Shown here: piece by piece, positions 1-7,989 of the stretch
Layout: every line of letters begins with the position of its first letter
Numbering within the stretch: position 1 is the stretch's first letter
Assembly: GCA_024638965.1 (NCBI GenBank)
Contig: JAHEJI010000011.1
Coordinates: 1-54,221, forward strand
Length of the DNA stretch: 54,221 nucleotides
Reading direction: 5' to 3'
Origin: Planctomycetaceae bacterium
GTDB lineage: Bacteria; Planctomycetota; Planctomycetia; Pirellulales; Pirellulaceae
Notes under the pieces: generated by a model
Told to the model about the DNA's origin: nothing
Seen by the model: the letters and a program-made list of their open reading frames with translations, nothing else
Database searches by the model: none
Translations under genes and position numbers: made by a program

Positions 1-852
1 CACGACGAAGAGGACGATGAAGAAGAGGCTTTTGAGGACGAAATCCTCTCGATGGTCTCGGAGGGCGAGCATGACGGGCTGTTGGAGGCCGAAACTCGCG
101 ATATGATCGAAGGTGTGATGGAACTCGATGACAACGACGTGGCCGCGGTCATGACTCCACGGTCGAAAATAGACGCCCTCGAGATCAACACCGACTGGGA
201 CGAAATGGTTGAATTTGTCGTTCACTCGGGCCGAACACGAATTCCGGTCCACGAAGACAGGATCGACAACATCAAAGGTATCTTGTACGCCAAAGACATT
301 CTCCGTGAATCCATGCGGTCCGAGAGTAAACGACGCCCGTTAGCCAAGCTGATTCGGAAGCCGATGGTGGTTCCAGATAGTACGCTTTGTGATGAAATGC
401 TGAATCAATTCCTTTGTCATCACGTCCATCTCGCAATCGTGCAGGATGAGTATGGCGGTCTTGCCGGCCTGGTTACAATCGAAGACGTGCTCGAAGAGAT
501 CGTCGGAGAAATTGTGGATGAGACCGATGATGATCGGGCCGATGAAATTGAAATTCTAAACAAGAACGAAGCCGACGTTGAAGGTCACGTCAACATTGAC
601 GTCTTAAACGAACGGCTCGGTTTGACTTTACCTGAAGATCAAGATTACGACACTCTCTCTGGATTGATAATGAGCGAGCTAAAAGAAGTACCTCGCTCCG
701 GTCGCGAATTGCAGTTCGGCAATGTGCAATTCAAAATCCAGCGCTCGAACCGTCGCTTAATTGAATCCGTACGAGTGACGGTTCTCGATGAATCCGAAGA
801 AGCAACCGGCAATCAAGGCAAAGCGAATGCCCCCTCGCGGAAATCAGGCTGA
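1..852 (+). CDS. CNNM/CorC-type CBS-domain membrane protein (5' end outside window)
   Basis: The reading frame is open from base 1, so the gene starts upstream and only the cytosolic C-terminal part is visible. The window starts in an acidic stretch rich in Asp and Glu. It is followed by a typical HlyC/CorC linker (DDNDVAAVMTPRSKI), a pair of CBS domains (roughly the next 130 residues, ending with VTIEDVLEEIVGEIVDE) and a C-terminal CorC_HlyC domain with the usual GxVNIDVLNERLG start. In this family an N-terminal DUF21/CNNM membrane domain precedes the CBS pair and the proteins are linked to magnesium or cobalt efflux, or called hemolysin-like. That membrane domain must lie left of the window. 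A methionine at 52 is in frame but is internal. The family call is firm and the substrate is not known. Confidence 0.9.
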   Translation, partial: HDEEDDEEEAFEDEILSMVSEGEHDGLLEAETRDMIEGVMELDDNDVAAVMTPRSKIDALEINTDWDEMVEFVVHSGRTRIPVHEDRIDNIKGILYAKDILRESMRSESKRRPLAKLIRKPMVVPDSTLCDEMLNQFLCHHVHLAIVQDEYGGLAGLVTIEDVLEEIVGEIVDETDDDRADEIEILNKNEADVEGHVNIDVLNERLGLTLPEDQDYDTLSGLIMSELKEVPRSGRELQFGNVQFKIQRSNRRLIESVRVTVLDESEEATGNQGKANAPSRKSG

Positions 853-1313
853 ACGAGACCAGTGCGAGAAGTCCCTCGCGATGAGTCTAGAGTCACACGG
901 TGACCGAAGGTGATGATTAACCGTCAAAATCACTAGAGGACCTTTCAAAACCGGTTTTGATCTGTTCGTAGTACCGCCCTTTAGGCGGAGAATGCCGGTT
1001 ACGGCTGAAGCCGGTACTACAAACCAATTTTTGAAATGCAGGCGACGATGAACAGTCCTAACGAACAAACAAATTGGATTTTTTGTTTTTCTCTCAAACG
1101 ACAATTTTGAGCGTAGTTGGACAGCGTCACTTTTCTGATTTAACCACGTGCCCATCGGACTGCGCGCGGGACGTTGCCCACGCCGTAAAACGACTTGGCC
1201 GCTTTGAGTTGCGACAAAAGTTTTGCAAAAACAAGGCGCTGTATAACTAGAACTTGAGTCCGTGTTTCATAGAATAGATGATCAATTCACGTTTTCACTT
1301 TCCGCGAGCCTAC
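853..1313. other. Intergenic region with a palindromic repeat
   Basis: About 460 bases without a convincing gene lie between the CBS protein and lysA. A structured palindromic repeat occupies 968-1020. A 103-codon minus-strand frame (844-1155) runs through this repeat and has no recognisable protein features, so it was not called. The part just before lysA should hold its promoter, but I see no clear pair of promoter boxes. Confidence 0.6.
968..1020. repeat. Cruciform-like palindromic repeat
   Basis: The outer arms GTAGTAC (968-974) and GTACTAC (1014-1020) are perfect inverted repeats. Between them sit two smaller hairpins, CGCC/GGCG (975-978 with 984-987) and CGGC-TGAA-GCCG (1002-1013), so the whole folds as a multi-branched stem. 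The layout resembles dispersed REP/MITE-like intergenic repeats. I recall similar sequences from planctomycete genomes, but there is only one copy of this type in the window, so dispersal is inference. Confidence 0.6.
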
Positions 1314-2600
1314 ATGACTTTACAACAACTGTTTCCGGTGATTCGCACAGATATCGCAGGAGTGTCAATTGACGAAATTTCCCTCAAGTTTACAACGCCT
1401 TGTTATGTTTACGATGCGGAAGTCATTCGAAAACAAATCGACAAATTGAGACAGTTTGATGTTATCCGATACGCGCAAAAAGCGAACTCGAACATCGGAA
1501 TTTTGAATCTGATGAGGCAAAACGGGGTTGTGGTTGACGCGGTTAGTTCGGGGGAAGTCTTTCGGGCCAAGAAGGCAGGATTCCCGATCGCGGCTGATTC
1601 TGATTCAATCGGACAACCGCCCCCAATCGTCTACACGGCCGATGTCTTCGATCGGGAATCGCTCGAATTGGTCGTTGCAGAAAACTTACACGTCAACTGT
1701 GGCTCAGCCGATATGTTTGTGCAGTTGGGTGAACGGGCTCCAGGGCGCGAGATTACACTTCGAATTAACCCTGGGTTCGGCCATGGCCACACTCAAAAGA
1801 CCAATACTGGCGGTGAACAGTCCAAACACGGGATCTGGCATGAACAGTTGCCGGAGTGCATGCCACTTGCGGCAAAATACAATCTCTCGATCACGGGTTT
1901 ACACATGCACATCGGTTCCGGCACTGATTTTGAGCATTTATCTCAGGTCTGCAATTCGATGGCCAAATCCGCTCGAAAGGTCGGTCCAACCATCAAAACG
2001 ATCAGTGCCGGTGGTGGCCTACCGACTCCTTACCGCGACACCGACTCGGGACTAGACGTCGAACGATATTTTCAACTTTGGGACGCAACCAGAAACGAAC
2101 TTCAAAACGAATTTGGGCACGCCATCACTCTTGAAATCGAACCAGGCCGTTACCTGGTGGCAGAATGCGGGTATTTGATTTCTGAAATACGCGCGATCAA
2201 AAAAATGGGCCAAAACCTGTTTTATCTTGTCGATGCAGGTTTCAATAACCTCGCAAGGCCGATTCTTTACGGATCCTATCACCCAATGTCAGTTTGTTTT
2301 CGCGGCGAAACCAACTCGTTGACACAGAAAGTCGTTGTCGGCGGTCCACTTTGTGAATCGGGCGATATCTTTACCCAAAAAGATGGCGGCTTCGTAAGTA
2401 CTCGCGAGTTACCGGTCGCCAGCGTAGGAGACTTCCTGGTGATCGAATGCGCCGGAGCCTACGGGTACGTCATGTCCTCCAATTACAACAGCAAGCCGAT
2501 GGTGTCGGAAATCTTGGTCGATAACGGAAAAATGTACGAGATTCGAAAACGCCAGACAAACGAAGATTTGATCAAGGGGGAGTCGATCCCCAGCGAGTAA
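1314..2600 (+). CDS. lysA: Diaminopimelate decarboxylase
   Basis: This PLP enzyme decarboxylates meso-diaminopimelate to L-lysine, the last step of lysine synthesis. The 428 residues (from the ATG at 1314) show the fold-type III alanine racemase/decarboxylase signature. The PLP lysine lies in RYAQKANSN near the N-terminus, GLHMHIGSG is the beta-barrel phosphate site, and EPGRYLVAECG is the substrate segment. GGPLCESGD carries the conserved cysteine from the partner subunit and GAYGYVMSSNYNSKP closes the active site. An in-frame ATG at 1278 would add 12 residues; 1314 is preferred because family alignment starts there, but no strong ribosome-binding site decides it. It converges on the glycosyltransferase gene 55 bases further on. 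Confidence 0.93.
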   Translation: MTLQQLFPVIRTDIAGVSIDEISLKFTTPCYVYDAEVIRKQIDKLRQFDVIRYAQKANSNIGILNLMRQNGVVVDAVSSGEVFRAKKAGFPIAADSDSIGQPPPIVYTADVFDRESLELVVAENLHVNCGSADMFVQLGERAPGREITLRINPGFGHGHTQKTNTGGEQSKHGIWHEQLPECMPLAAKYNLSITGLHMHIGSGTDFEHLSQVCNSMAKSARKVGPTIKTISAGGGLPTPYRDTDSGLDVERYFQLWDATRNELQNEFGHAITLEIEPGRYLVAECGYLISEIRAIKKMGQNLFYLVDAGFNNLARPILYGSYHPMSVCFRGETNSLTQKVVVGGPLCESGDIFTQKDGGFVSTRELPVASVGDFLVIECAGAYGYVMSSNYNSKPMVSEILVDNGKMYEIRKRQTNEDLIKGESIPSE

Positions 2601-2655
2601 TTCATCGCCGAAGATCATAGCCTTGTTCTGGTTCCAAATCTCAACCAAGCGGCTG

Positions 2656-3876
2656 TCACTGCGTCAATTGACTCCCGAATCCGGCCTGGACGACCGTGTC
2701 CACCGCGCCCGTCGAAATTTTGACGTTTTGCCTTGGAATCTTGCGCCCATGAATCTGTTCAACCAAATTCATGTAGCCTTCCGTCATACTGTCGAGCGAA
2801 CTCTTTTCGATTACATGTTCGCGAGCAGCGGTCCCCATCGTTGAACGCAACTCTTTGTTTGCAAGCAACTCAGACCACCGCTCTGTCATTTGCCGTTCGT
2901 CACCTGCGGGAACGAGAAAGCCAGTCTTTCCGTGAATTACGGATTCACTGACCGAACCGACGTCGGTCGCGACAACGGGCCGCTCACACGACATCGCTTC
3001 CAGTATCGAGACCGGTTTGGCTTCGTTGTGCGAAGTCAATGCAAACAGATCAATCGATGACAGAATGCCTGGGATATCGACTACCGATCCAGGAAAGCGA
3101 ATGTTTTTCGTAATTCCCAGCTGATCCGCAGCCGATTCCAAGCCTGGCTTTTCGGGTCCGTCACCGGCGATTACGAAATGGGCTTGCGGCATTTGTTGCA
3201 AAACATTTGCAGCGGTGCGGAGAAACAAGCTGTGATTTTTCTCGGCTCGCAATGCCGCCACGATACCAACCACCGGACAGTCTTTCGGAATATCCAGTAA
3301 GTTTCGCCAGCGCTGGCGGTTGAGAGATTCGAACGCAAATCGGTTGGTATCGACTCCATTTGGAATCATGAAGACTTTTTCTGCCGGAAATTTTTCGAAG
3401 TCGACCAAAAACTGGGCGTGCTTTTCGGCAACCGCAATGAATCCATCGGTGATTCGGGTTAGCATTCGGTTCAGGCGGCCGACGCCATCGGGCCAGCCCG
3501 TCGAGTGTAAAGCCGACAAGATTACCGGAACGCCAGCGCTTTTGGCCGCGACGCGCCCCCAGAACATCTTGTCGCCCGCGCCGACGGTAATGACCGTGTC
3601 AATCCTCTTTTCTTTGAACAGTTTTTTCAAACGACGAATTACACCAATGTCAAACTTATGGTGAATCAGATTTTCGAAAACGGGAATTTCGTTTGAGATT
3701 TCTTCGCCCAGAACTTCCATTTCCTTTAAGCAACAAATCATTGGATCGAAGCGTTGCCGATCAACGCGCCGAACAAGATTTACCAGCAAGGTTTCGGCAC
3801 CACCGACGGGCATACTTGTGATGACAAACATAACTCGCAGTGGAGTGGAGTAGGAATGATCAGTCATCGAGGCCAT
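2656..3876 (-). CDS. Glycosyltransferase family 4 protein
   Basis: This is a retaining GT-B glycosyltransferase of 406 residues. The N-terminal half contains the acceptor-side motif SMPVGGAETLLVNL, and the C-terminal half has the nucleotide-sugar signature around DLFALTSHNEAKPVSILEAMSCERPVVATDVG, with the conserved E-x7-E pattern. GT4 enzymes build exopolysaccharide, lipopolysaccharide or capsule chains at the cytosolic membrane face; donor and acceptor cannot be read here. A second in-frame ATG at 3867 is an equally possible start. The next gene upstream on the same strand is a polysaccharide deacetylase, and a GT26 gene lies beyond it, so the three probably belong to surface-glycan synthesis. 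Confidence 0.9.
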   Translation of the reverse strand: MASMTDHSYSTPLRVMFVITSMPVGGAETLLVNLVRRVDRQRFDPMICCLKEMEVLGEEISNEIPVFENLIHHKFDIGVIRRLKKLFKEKRIDTVITVGAGDKMFWGRVAAKSAGVPVILSALHSTGWPDGVGRLNRMLTRITDGFIAVAEKHAQFLVDFEKFPAEKVFMIPNGVDTNRFAFESLNRQRWRNLLDIPKDCPVVGIVAALRAEKNHSLFLRTAANVLQQMPQAHFVIAGDGPEKPGLESAADQLGITKNIRFPGSVVDIPGILSSIDLFALTSHNEAKPVSILEAMSCERPVVATDVGSVSESVIHGKTGFLVPAGDERQMTERWSELLANKELRSTMGTAAREHVIEKSSLDSMTEGYMNLVEQIHGRKIPRQNVKISTGAVDTVVQAGFGSQLTQ

Positions 3877-3942
3877 CGCATCAAAAAAAAATGGGATCTT
3901 TGTTCTGGTTAATTCAAATCATCAAATGTTGTTGCTAAACGT

Positions 3943-3969
3943 CCACCCGTGGGGGTGGCTTGAATTCAA
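3943..3969. repeat. Intergenic hairpin plus short palindrome
   Basis: CCACCC (3943-3948) and GGGTGG (3953-3958) form a six-base-pair stem with a four-base loop, directly followed by the perfect palindrome TTGAATTCAA (3960-3969). It lies between two minus-strand genes. There is no T tract in either direction, so it is not a classical terminator; a dispersed planctomycete-type repeat is possible. Confidence 0.45.
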
Positions 3970-4051
3970 CTCGACGCCATGTTCGCTTGCTTGTCATTTT
4001 TTAAGAAACATCTTGACGGTTGACGGGTATTCAGACGCCAATAAAAAAACA

Positions 4052-4972
4052 CTAGTGCGCAACAGGTTCGCTCGGCTGATTCACCCTTCCCGAGGGTTTG
4101 CCAGTGTCCGCAGCACTCACCTCAGGTTGTGTCTCATAGTCAAATCTTTTCGTTGACTGAAGCCTTGGATCAAAAGTCAGCCAGTTTTTCATCCGTGAGA
4201 AACAAGGGTCTCCATGAAGTCGGTGCAGATGAAACGCGTCATCGCCAATGTAATTCAAACCACCGTACGCGGAACAAACACCCTTGAAACCGAAGTCTTT
4301 CAGCAGTCGAAAGACGGCAGGATTCAGATTCGCATGCAAGCCGAATGGGAATGCGAAATAGCGAATCTTTTGATCGATCAAAGATTCAAGATCTCGGGTT
4401 GCACCCAATACTTCATCAATCAGTTGAGGAGAGTTTGGCATCGCACCCAAATCTGCATGGGTTCGGGTGTGTGCGCCAATTTCCACTCCAGCTCTTGAAA
4501 GCGCGGCAAGCGACTCAATAGAATTTGGTGCCAGTGGTGCTCCCTTTTCAACATCGTGAGGAAATGGTTCGCCTCGCGTGGTGTGGTAAGTTGTGACAAA
4601 ATAAGTCACCGGAATCTTGCGTTGCAGCAACATCGGTAAGGCGAAAGCGCAGTTATCCGCGTATCCGTCGTCGAATGTGATCGATAACGTCGGTCGATCG
4701 TTGAAGCCACTGCTGATTCTTCGCTGACATTCTTCCAAATCAACCAAATCAAAGTTCTTTTCGAACCATTCGATCTGGGTTTCGAATCCAGCTTCCGTGA
4801 TGGTCCAGCCATTTGGGTATTCATCGTCGACTCGATGATAAAACAGAATCGCAATCGGAACCTGACCCGCTCGCTGCATTTGCCGCAAACGCAGTTTTCG
4901 CAAGGGCCAGGTCGCCAATCGATAACCATCGATCAGATTCGATTTCCAATTGGGCATATTGTTCTCAGACAA
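4052..4972 (-). CDS. Polysaccharide deacetylase family protein
   Basis: The 306-residue protein has the NodB-homology carbohydrate esterase 4 fold. ILFYHRVDDEYPNG opens the domain, SITFDDGYADN supplies the catalytic and metal-binding aspartates, and EIGAHTRTHADLG carries the HxxxH metal motif. IRYFAFPFG is the usual downstream strand. Such enzymes remove N- or O-acetyl groups from polysaccharides. No signal peptide is evident, although a short basic N-terminus precedes the domain. It is read in the same direction as the GT4 gene, 175 bases upstream of it, and diverges from the GT26 gene, which fits an exopolysaccharide locus. A second start at 4957 is possible. Confidence 0.9.
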   Translation of the reverse strand: MSENNMPNWKSNLIDGYRLATWPLRKLRLRQMQRAGQVPIAILFYHRVDDEYPNGWTITEAGFETQIEWFEKNFDLVDLEECQRRISSGFNDRPTLSITFDDGYADNCAFALPMLLQRKIPVTYFVTTYHTTRGEPFPHDVEKGAPLAPNSIESLAALSRAGVEIGAHTRTHADLGAMPNSPQLIDEVLGATRDLESLIDQKIRYFAFPFGLHANLNPAVFRLLKDFGFKGVCSAYGGLNYIGDDAFHLHRLHGDPCFSRMKNWLTFDPRLQSTKRFDYETQPEVSAADTGKPSGRVNQPSEPVAH

Positions 4973-5233
4973 TCGGTGAAACCACGAAAAAAACCGGCTT
5001 TCTAAAGTTTTGGTTACGATTCGAGCCGTTCAATGTGATTCTCAAACTATTCATCAAGTTCCCGACTCCAAGGAACGGGCCAAAGTGGGGCTTCGTTCGA
5101 ATTGCCCAAACAATCGTCACATTCACTACTTCCACAACACCGGTATCGGCAACTAATTCAACGCGAAACGATTTGGTCAAAACTGCGACATAGACTTGGT
5201 AAACGCTATTTTGACACCAAAAAACTGCTTGAT

Positions 5234-6031
5234 ATGACTGTCCAAAGAGATCTGTTCGGAATTAAGATCGACGCGCTTCGAATGAAAGAAGCAGTGGGCT
5301 GCCTTCGGGACTGGATTAACGAAGACTCAGAACACTCGTGTCGTTACGTCGTGACACCCAACGTAGATCATGCGGTACTGTTGCAGGAAAACGCCGGTTT
5401 TCGAAAGGCGTACAAATTCGCCGACCTGATTCTCGCGGACGGCCATCCAATCGTATGGGCTTCCAAGCTGCTCCGACAACCGTTACCCGAACGAGTGCCA
5501 GGATCCGAGTTGGTACCCAAATTGTTTGACTCGTTTAACGATCAAGCACGCAACGATGGTAGACCTCTGCGCGTATTCCTGTTGGGTGCCGCATCCGGAG
5601 TCGCCGCGATTGCGGCAGCCAATATGAAGGCGACTTGGCCTGATGTAGAAACCGTTGGCGTTTACAGTCCGCCGCTGGGATTCGAAAAAGACCCCGATGA
5701 ATCGAACTACATCTTGGGCCGCATCGCTCTTTGCTGTCCAGATGTTGTCGTGATTGGATTGGGAGCACCGAAACAAGAACTTTGGGTCAATGAGCATCGC
5801 GATAGAATCCGAGCAAAAGTTGCTTTGTGTGTCGGTGCAACAATCGACTTCCTGGCCGGCGAAAAACAACGTGCCCCGGTGTGGATGCAGCGCGTCGGGA
5901 TAGAATGGCTTCACCGCATGTGTAGTGAGCCTAAGCGTTTGGTCAAGCGCTATGCGAAAGATGCCTGGATTTTTCCGCAGCTTGTCTGGCGACAACTGAT
6001 CTCGCGCCAACCCAGTTCTAATATTAGGTAG
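5234..6031 (+). CDS. WecG/TagA/CpsF family glycosyltransferase (GT26)
   Basis: The 265-residue protein matches the WecG/TagA/CpsF family, which transfers N-acetylmannosamine(-uronate) or similar sugars to lipid-linked intermediates at the membrane. Visible motifs are VTPNVDHAVLLQ near residue 45, ADLILADGHPIVWASKLL, RVPGSELVPKLF, and the late segment VIGLGAPKQELW followed by GVGATIDFLAGE-like residues. The ATG at 5234 (MTVQRDLFGIKI) is chosen because it matches the family start; a TTG 132 bases upstream is in frame but gives an atypical basic extension. The gene diverges from the deacetylase gene. Confidence 0.9.
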   Translation: MTVQRDLFGIKIDALRMKEAVGCLRDWINEDSEHSCRYVVTPNVDHAVLLQENAGFRKAYKFADLILADGHPIVWASKLLRQPLPERVPGSELVPKLFDSFNDQARNDGRPLRVFLLGAASGVAAIAAANMKATWPDVETVGVYSPPLGFEKDPDESNYILGRIALCCPDVVVIGLGAPKQELWVNEHRDRIRAKVALCVGATIDFLAGEKQRAPVWMQRVGIEWLHRMCSEPKRLVKRYAKDAWIFPQLVWRQLISRQPSSNIR

Positions 6032-6038
6032 CCTTCAA

Positions 6039-6659
6039 CTACGCCAGTTCGAATTGCCCATTGCCCGGATTGCTCGTGGATACTGAGATTTGGGCGTTCG
6101 AATAGCTTGCCTCGTTGAATGTTTGATCCGTTATCATGCGGTCGCTACTTGCCCATCGTTGACTCCGCGCTTCGATTTCGTCAACTCCTAATGCTGTGAT
6201 CGACAAAAGGCCGCTCTCTTCGCGTTGAACCCAACCTTTCTCTCTAAAGTACCAAAGGTGGAATTCGAGAACTTCCATTGGACAACCAAGGATCTCTCCA
6301 GCCTTCATCGTTCCAATGCCGGGTTCCTTCATGTTTCGCTTTCGTTGTGCATAAAACAACGATAGCAAGCGATGTCGATCAACACTATCGGCATCCGTGT
6401 TTTTGGCTTCGTTAACAAGCTCCGATTTTTGTTGCTGATATTTGTTGAGTTCCACGTCGTATGCTGCCCGAGATTCAGCGTCTTTCAAAGTGTCGTACGC
6501 CGCCACCAACTTATTGAAGCGTACCCTGTTGCCAGACGGGTCAACGTCTGGATGGAACCTGGATGCCAAATATCGAAAAATCTTTTCGATGGTTGCAGTG
6601 TTCGCGTTTGGGCTCACCTCCAACAGTTCGTAATAATCGATGAATTCGGAGTTGTTCAT
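6039..6659 (-). CDS. J-domain protein with extra C-terminal region
   Basis: Residues 8-70 form a DnaJ-type J domain with the HPD motif at residues 36-38 (SRFHPDVDPSG), which stimulates the ATPase of an Hsp70 partner. There is no glycine/phenylalanine linker or zinc-finger region, so this is not DnaJ itself. The remaining 130 residues contain KAGEILGCPMEVLEFHLWYFREKGWVQREESG-like sequence, which reads like a winged-helix fold, although I cannot name the domain. The gene converges with the GT26 gene, with only seven bases between them. A role as a specialised co-chaperone is inference. Confidence 0.82.
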   Translation of the reverse strand: MNNSEFIDYYELLEVSPNANTATIEKIFRYLASRFHPDVDPSGNRVRFNKLVAAYDTLKDAESRAAYDVELNKYQQQKSELVNEAKNTDADSVDRHRLLSLFYAQRKRNMKEPGIGTMKAGEILGCPMEVLEFHLWYFREKGWVQREESGLLSITALGVDEIEARSQRWASSDRMITDQTFNEASYSNAQISVSTSNPGNGQFELA

Positions 6660-6979
6660 GATTTCTCAGTTCCGGTCTATGGAGGGAAGATTGGAAGGTG
6701 ATCGTTTGTCCCTTGTCATGCCGGTCCAAACAAACCTGGAAAAGGTAGGTCACAGATGATGTACTTGCAAAGAAAAAAGCAAAAAATTTCGCATAACTGG
6801 CACAACCAGAGTGTCACGAAAAATCGGCAGGTGTTTTGACGATCGTCAGAGCAGATGGTTTTTCAACACGGACTAGCACCGAGCATTGCCAAGCTTCAAT
6901 TGGAGGATTTCAACACGGATGATAAGCGGATAACCTGATGCTTGTATTCCTGCGCCAAACCTGCTTGAAAGGCGAACCG
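6660..6979. promoter_or_regulatory. Divergent control region with a 12-bp direct repeat
   Basis: This 320-base gap separates the J-domain gene (minus) and the PhyH gene (plus), so it must hold both promoters. The sequence TTTCAACACGGA occurs twice in direct orientation, at 6861-6872 and 6908-6919, 47 bases apart start to start and upstream of the PhyH start. A paired regulator-binding site is a plausible reading but is not shown. No convincing -35/-10 pair was identified. Confidence 0.35.
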
Positions 6980-7861
6980 ATGAACCGGGATCTTGCCTCA
7001 CATCACGGTCCGATTACTGACATTTTTCCCCTTTACTCACCCGAAGATTGGGAACAGTATTGCTTGTCTGTGGAACAAATGGAGTTCTTTGAAACGAATG
7101 GATATTTGTCGGGCATCCAGATATTGACTGAACAACAGCTCGCCAGGCTCCTGGAAGAACTGGAGGAGTTTTTTGACGCCGATCATTTAGGTCGCGATCT
7201 CTGGCACGAATACCACTCCAACGAGTCGGCGAATCCGGATCAAGTGCTGTTCCACGCGCTTGGCGCGTGGCGTTTGAGACCTAGTTTTCATGACTTGCTC
7301 TGGAATCCAGCTTTTCTGGTTCCCGCCAGTCAGTTGCTAGATGGCTCAGTTCGGTTTTGGCACGATCAGTTGTTTTGCAAGCCCGCAAAACATGGTGGCG
7401 TTGTTGCCTGGCATCAGGACTACTCGTACTGGACGCGCACCAAACCGATGGCTCACCTGACTTGTTGGATTGGCCTGGATCAGAGTACGGTTGCAAATGG
7501 ATGCTTGCAATACATTCCTGGCAGCCATCGATGGGATCTGCTACCAATCACAGGTTTGGCAGGCGATATGGAAGCGATCAAGTCAGTGCTAACGGAAGAA
7601 CAATACGCCTGTTTCAAGACCCCGGTTGCAATTGAGTTGGAAGCGGGACAGGCGGCTTTTCATCATCCACTTCTCGTTCACGGTTCACACGAAAATAAAA
7701 CAGAAATTCCCCGTCGCGCCGCGGTCATCAATGTCCTTCGGGATGGCGTCAAGTCTTTTTCGGATGAGCCGTTATTGAGTGGAGTACCTGCCATACCCAG
7801 CGGTGACCCTATTTCCGGCCCATTTTTCCCTCTACTTTTTGACACAACCGAATCAGGCTAA
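6980..7861 (+). CDS. Phytanoyl-CoA dioxygenase (PhyH) family protein
   Basis: This is an Fe(II)/2-oxoglutarate oxygenase of 293 residues. The facial triad can be read as the HxD of [12 protein letters not shown] and the distal histidine in [13 protein letters not shown], followed by RRAAVINV with the arginine that binds 2-oxoglutarate. [12 protein letters not shown] is the typical PhyH strand. The substrate of bacterial members is rarely known and cannot be inferred here. The ATG at 6980 is preferred over the one at 6938 because a purine-rich AAAGGCG stands just before it. It is a single gene followed by a zinc-ribbon membrane protein after 128 bases. Confidence 0.88.
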   Translation: MNRDLASHHGPITDIFPLYSPEDWEQYCLSVEQMEFFETNGYLSGIQILTEQQLARLLEELEEFFDADHLGRDLWHEYHSNESANPDQVLFHALGAWRLRPSFHDLLWNPAFLVPASQLLDGSVRFWHDQLFCKPAKHGGVVAWHQDYSYWTRTKPMAHLTCWIGLDQSTVANGCLQYIPGSHRWDLLPITGLAGDMEAIKSVLTEEQYACFKTPVAIELEAGQAAFHHPLLVHGSHENKTEIPRRAAVINVLRDGVKSFSDEPLLSGVPAIPSGDPISGPFFPLLFDTTESG

Positions 7862-7989
7862 CCGCTCCTAAGACAAATATCGATTTCCTTCCCTAGAGTT
7901 AGTTTTGACTGAGAATTGAACGCCGTTAAAATGAGTTTTGGAGGCGAAAAAAACCTTAATTCTGCACAGCACCACTTCCAGGCGTTTGA

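Noticed and set aside
844-1155. 103-codon minus-strand frame left of lysA
   Set aside because: It runs through the palindromic repeat at 968-1020 and has no domain, signal peptide or plausible start context.
4045-4059. Shared sequence AAAAAAACACTAGT near 4045 and 13950
   Set aside because: Fourteen bases dominated by an A run in two AT-rich gaps; no longer homology, so chance is likely.
5483-6010. 175-codon frame antisense to the GT26 gene
   Set aside because: It is the mirror of a clear GT26 gene; its composition follows the codons of the sense gene.
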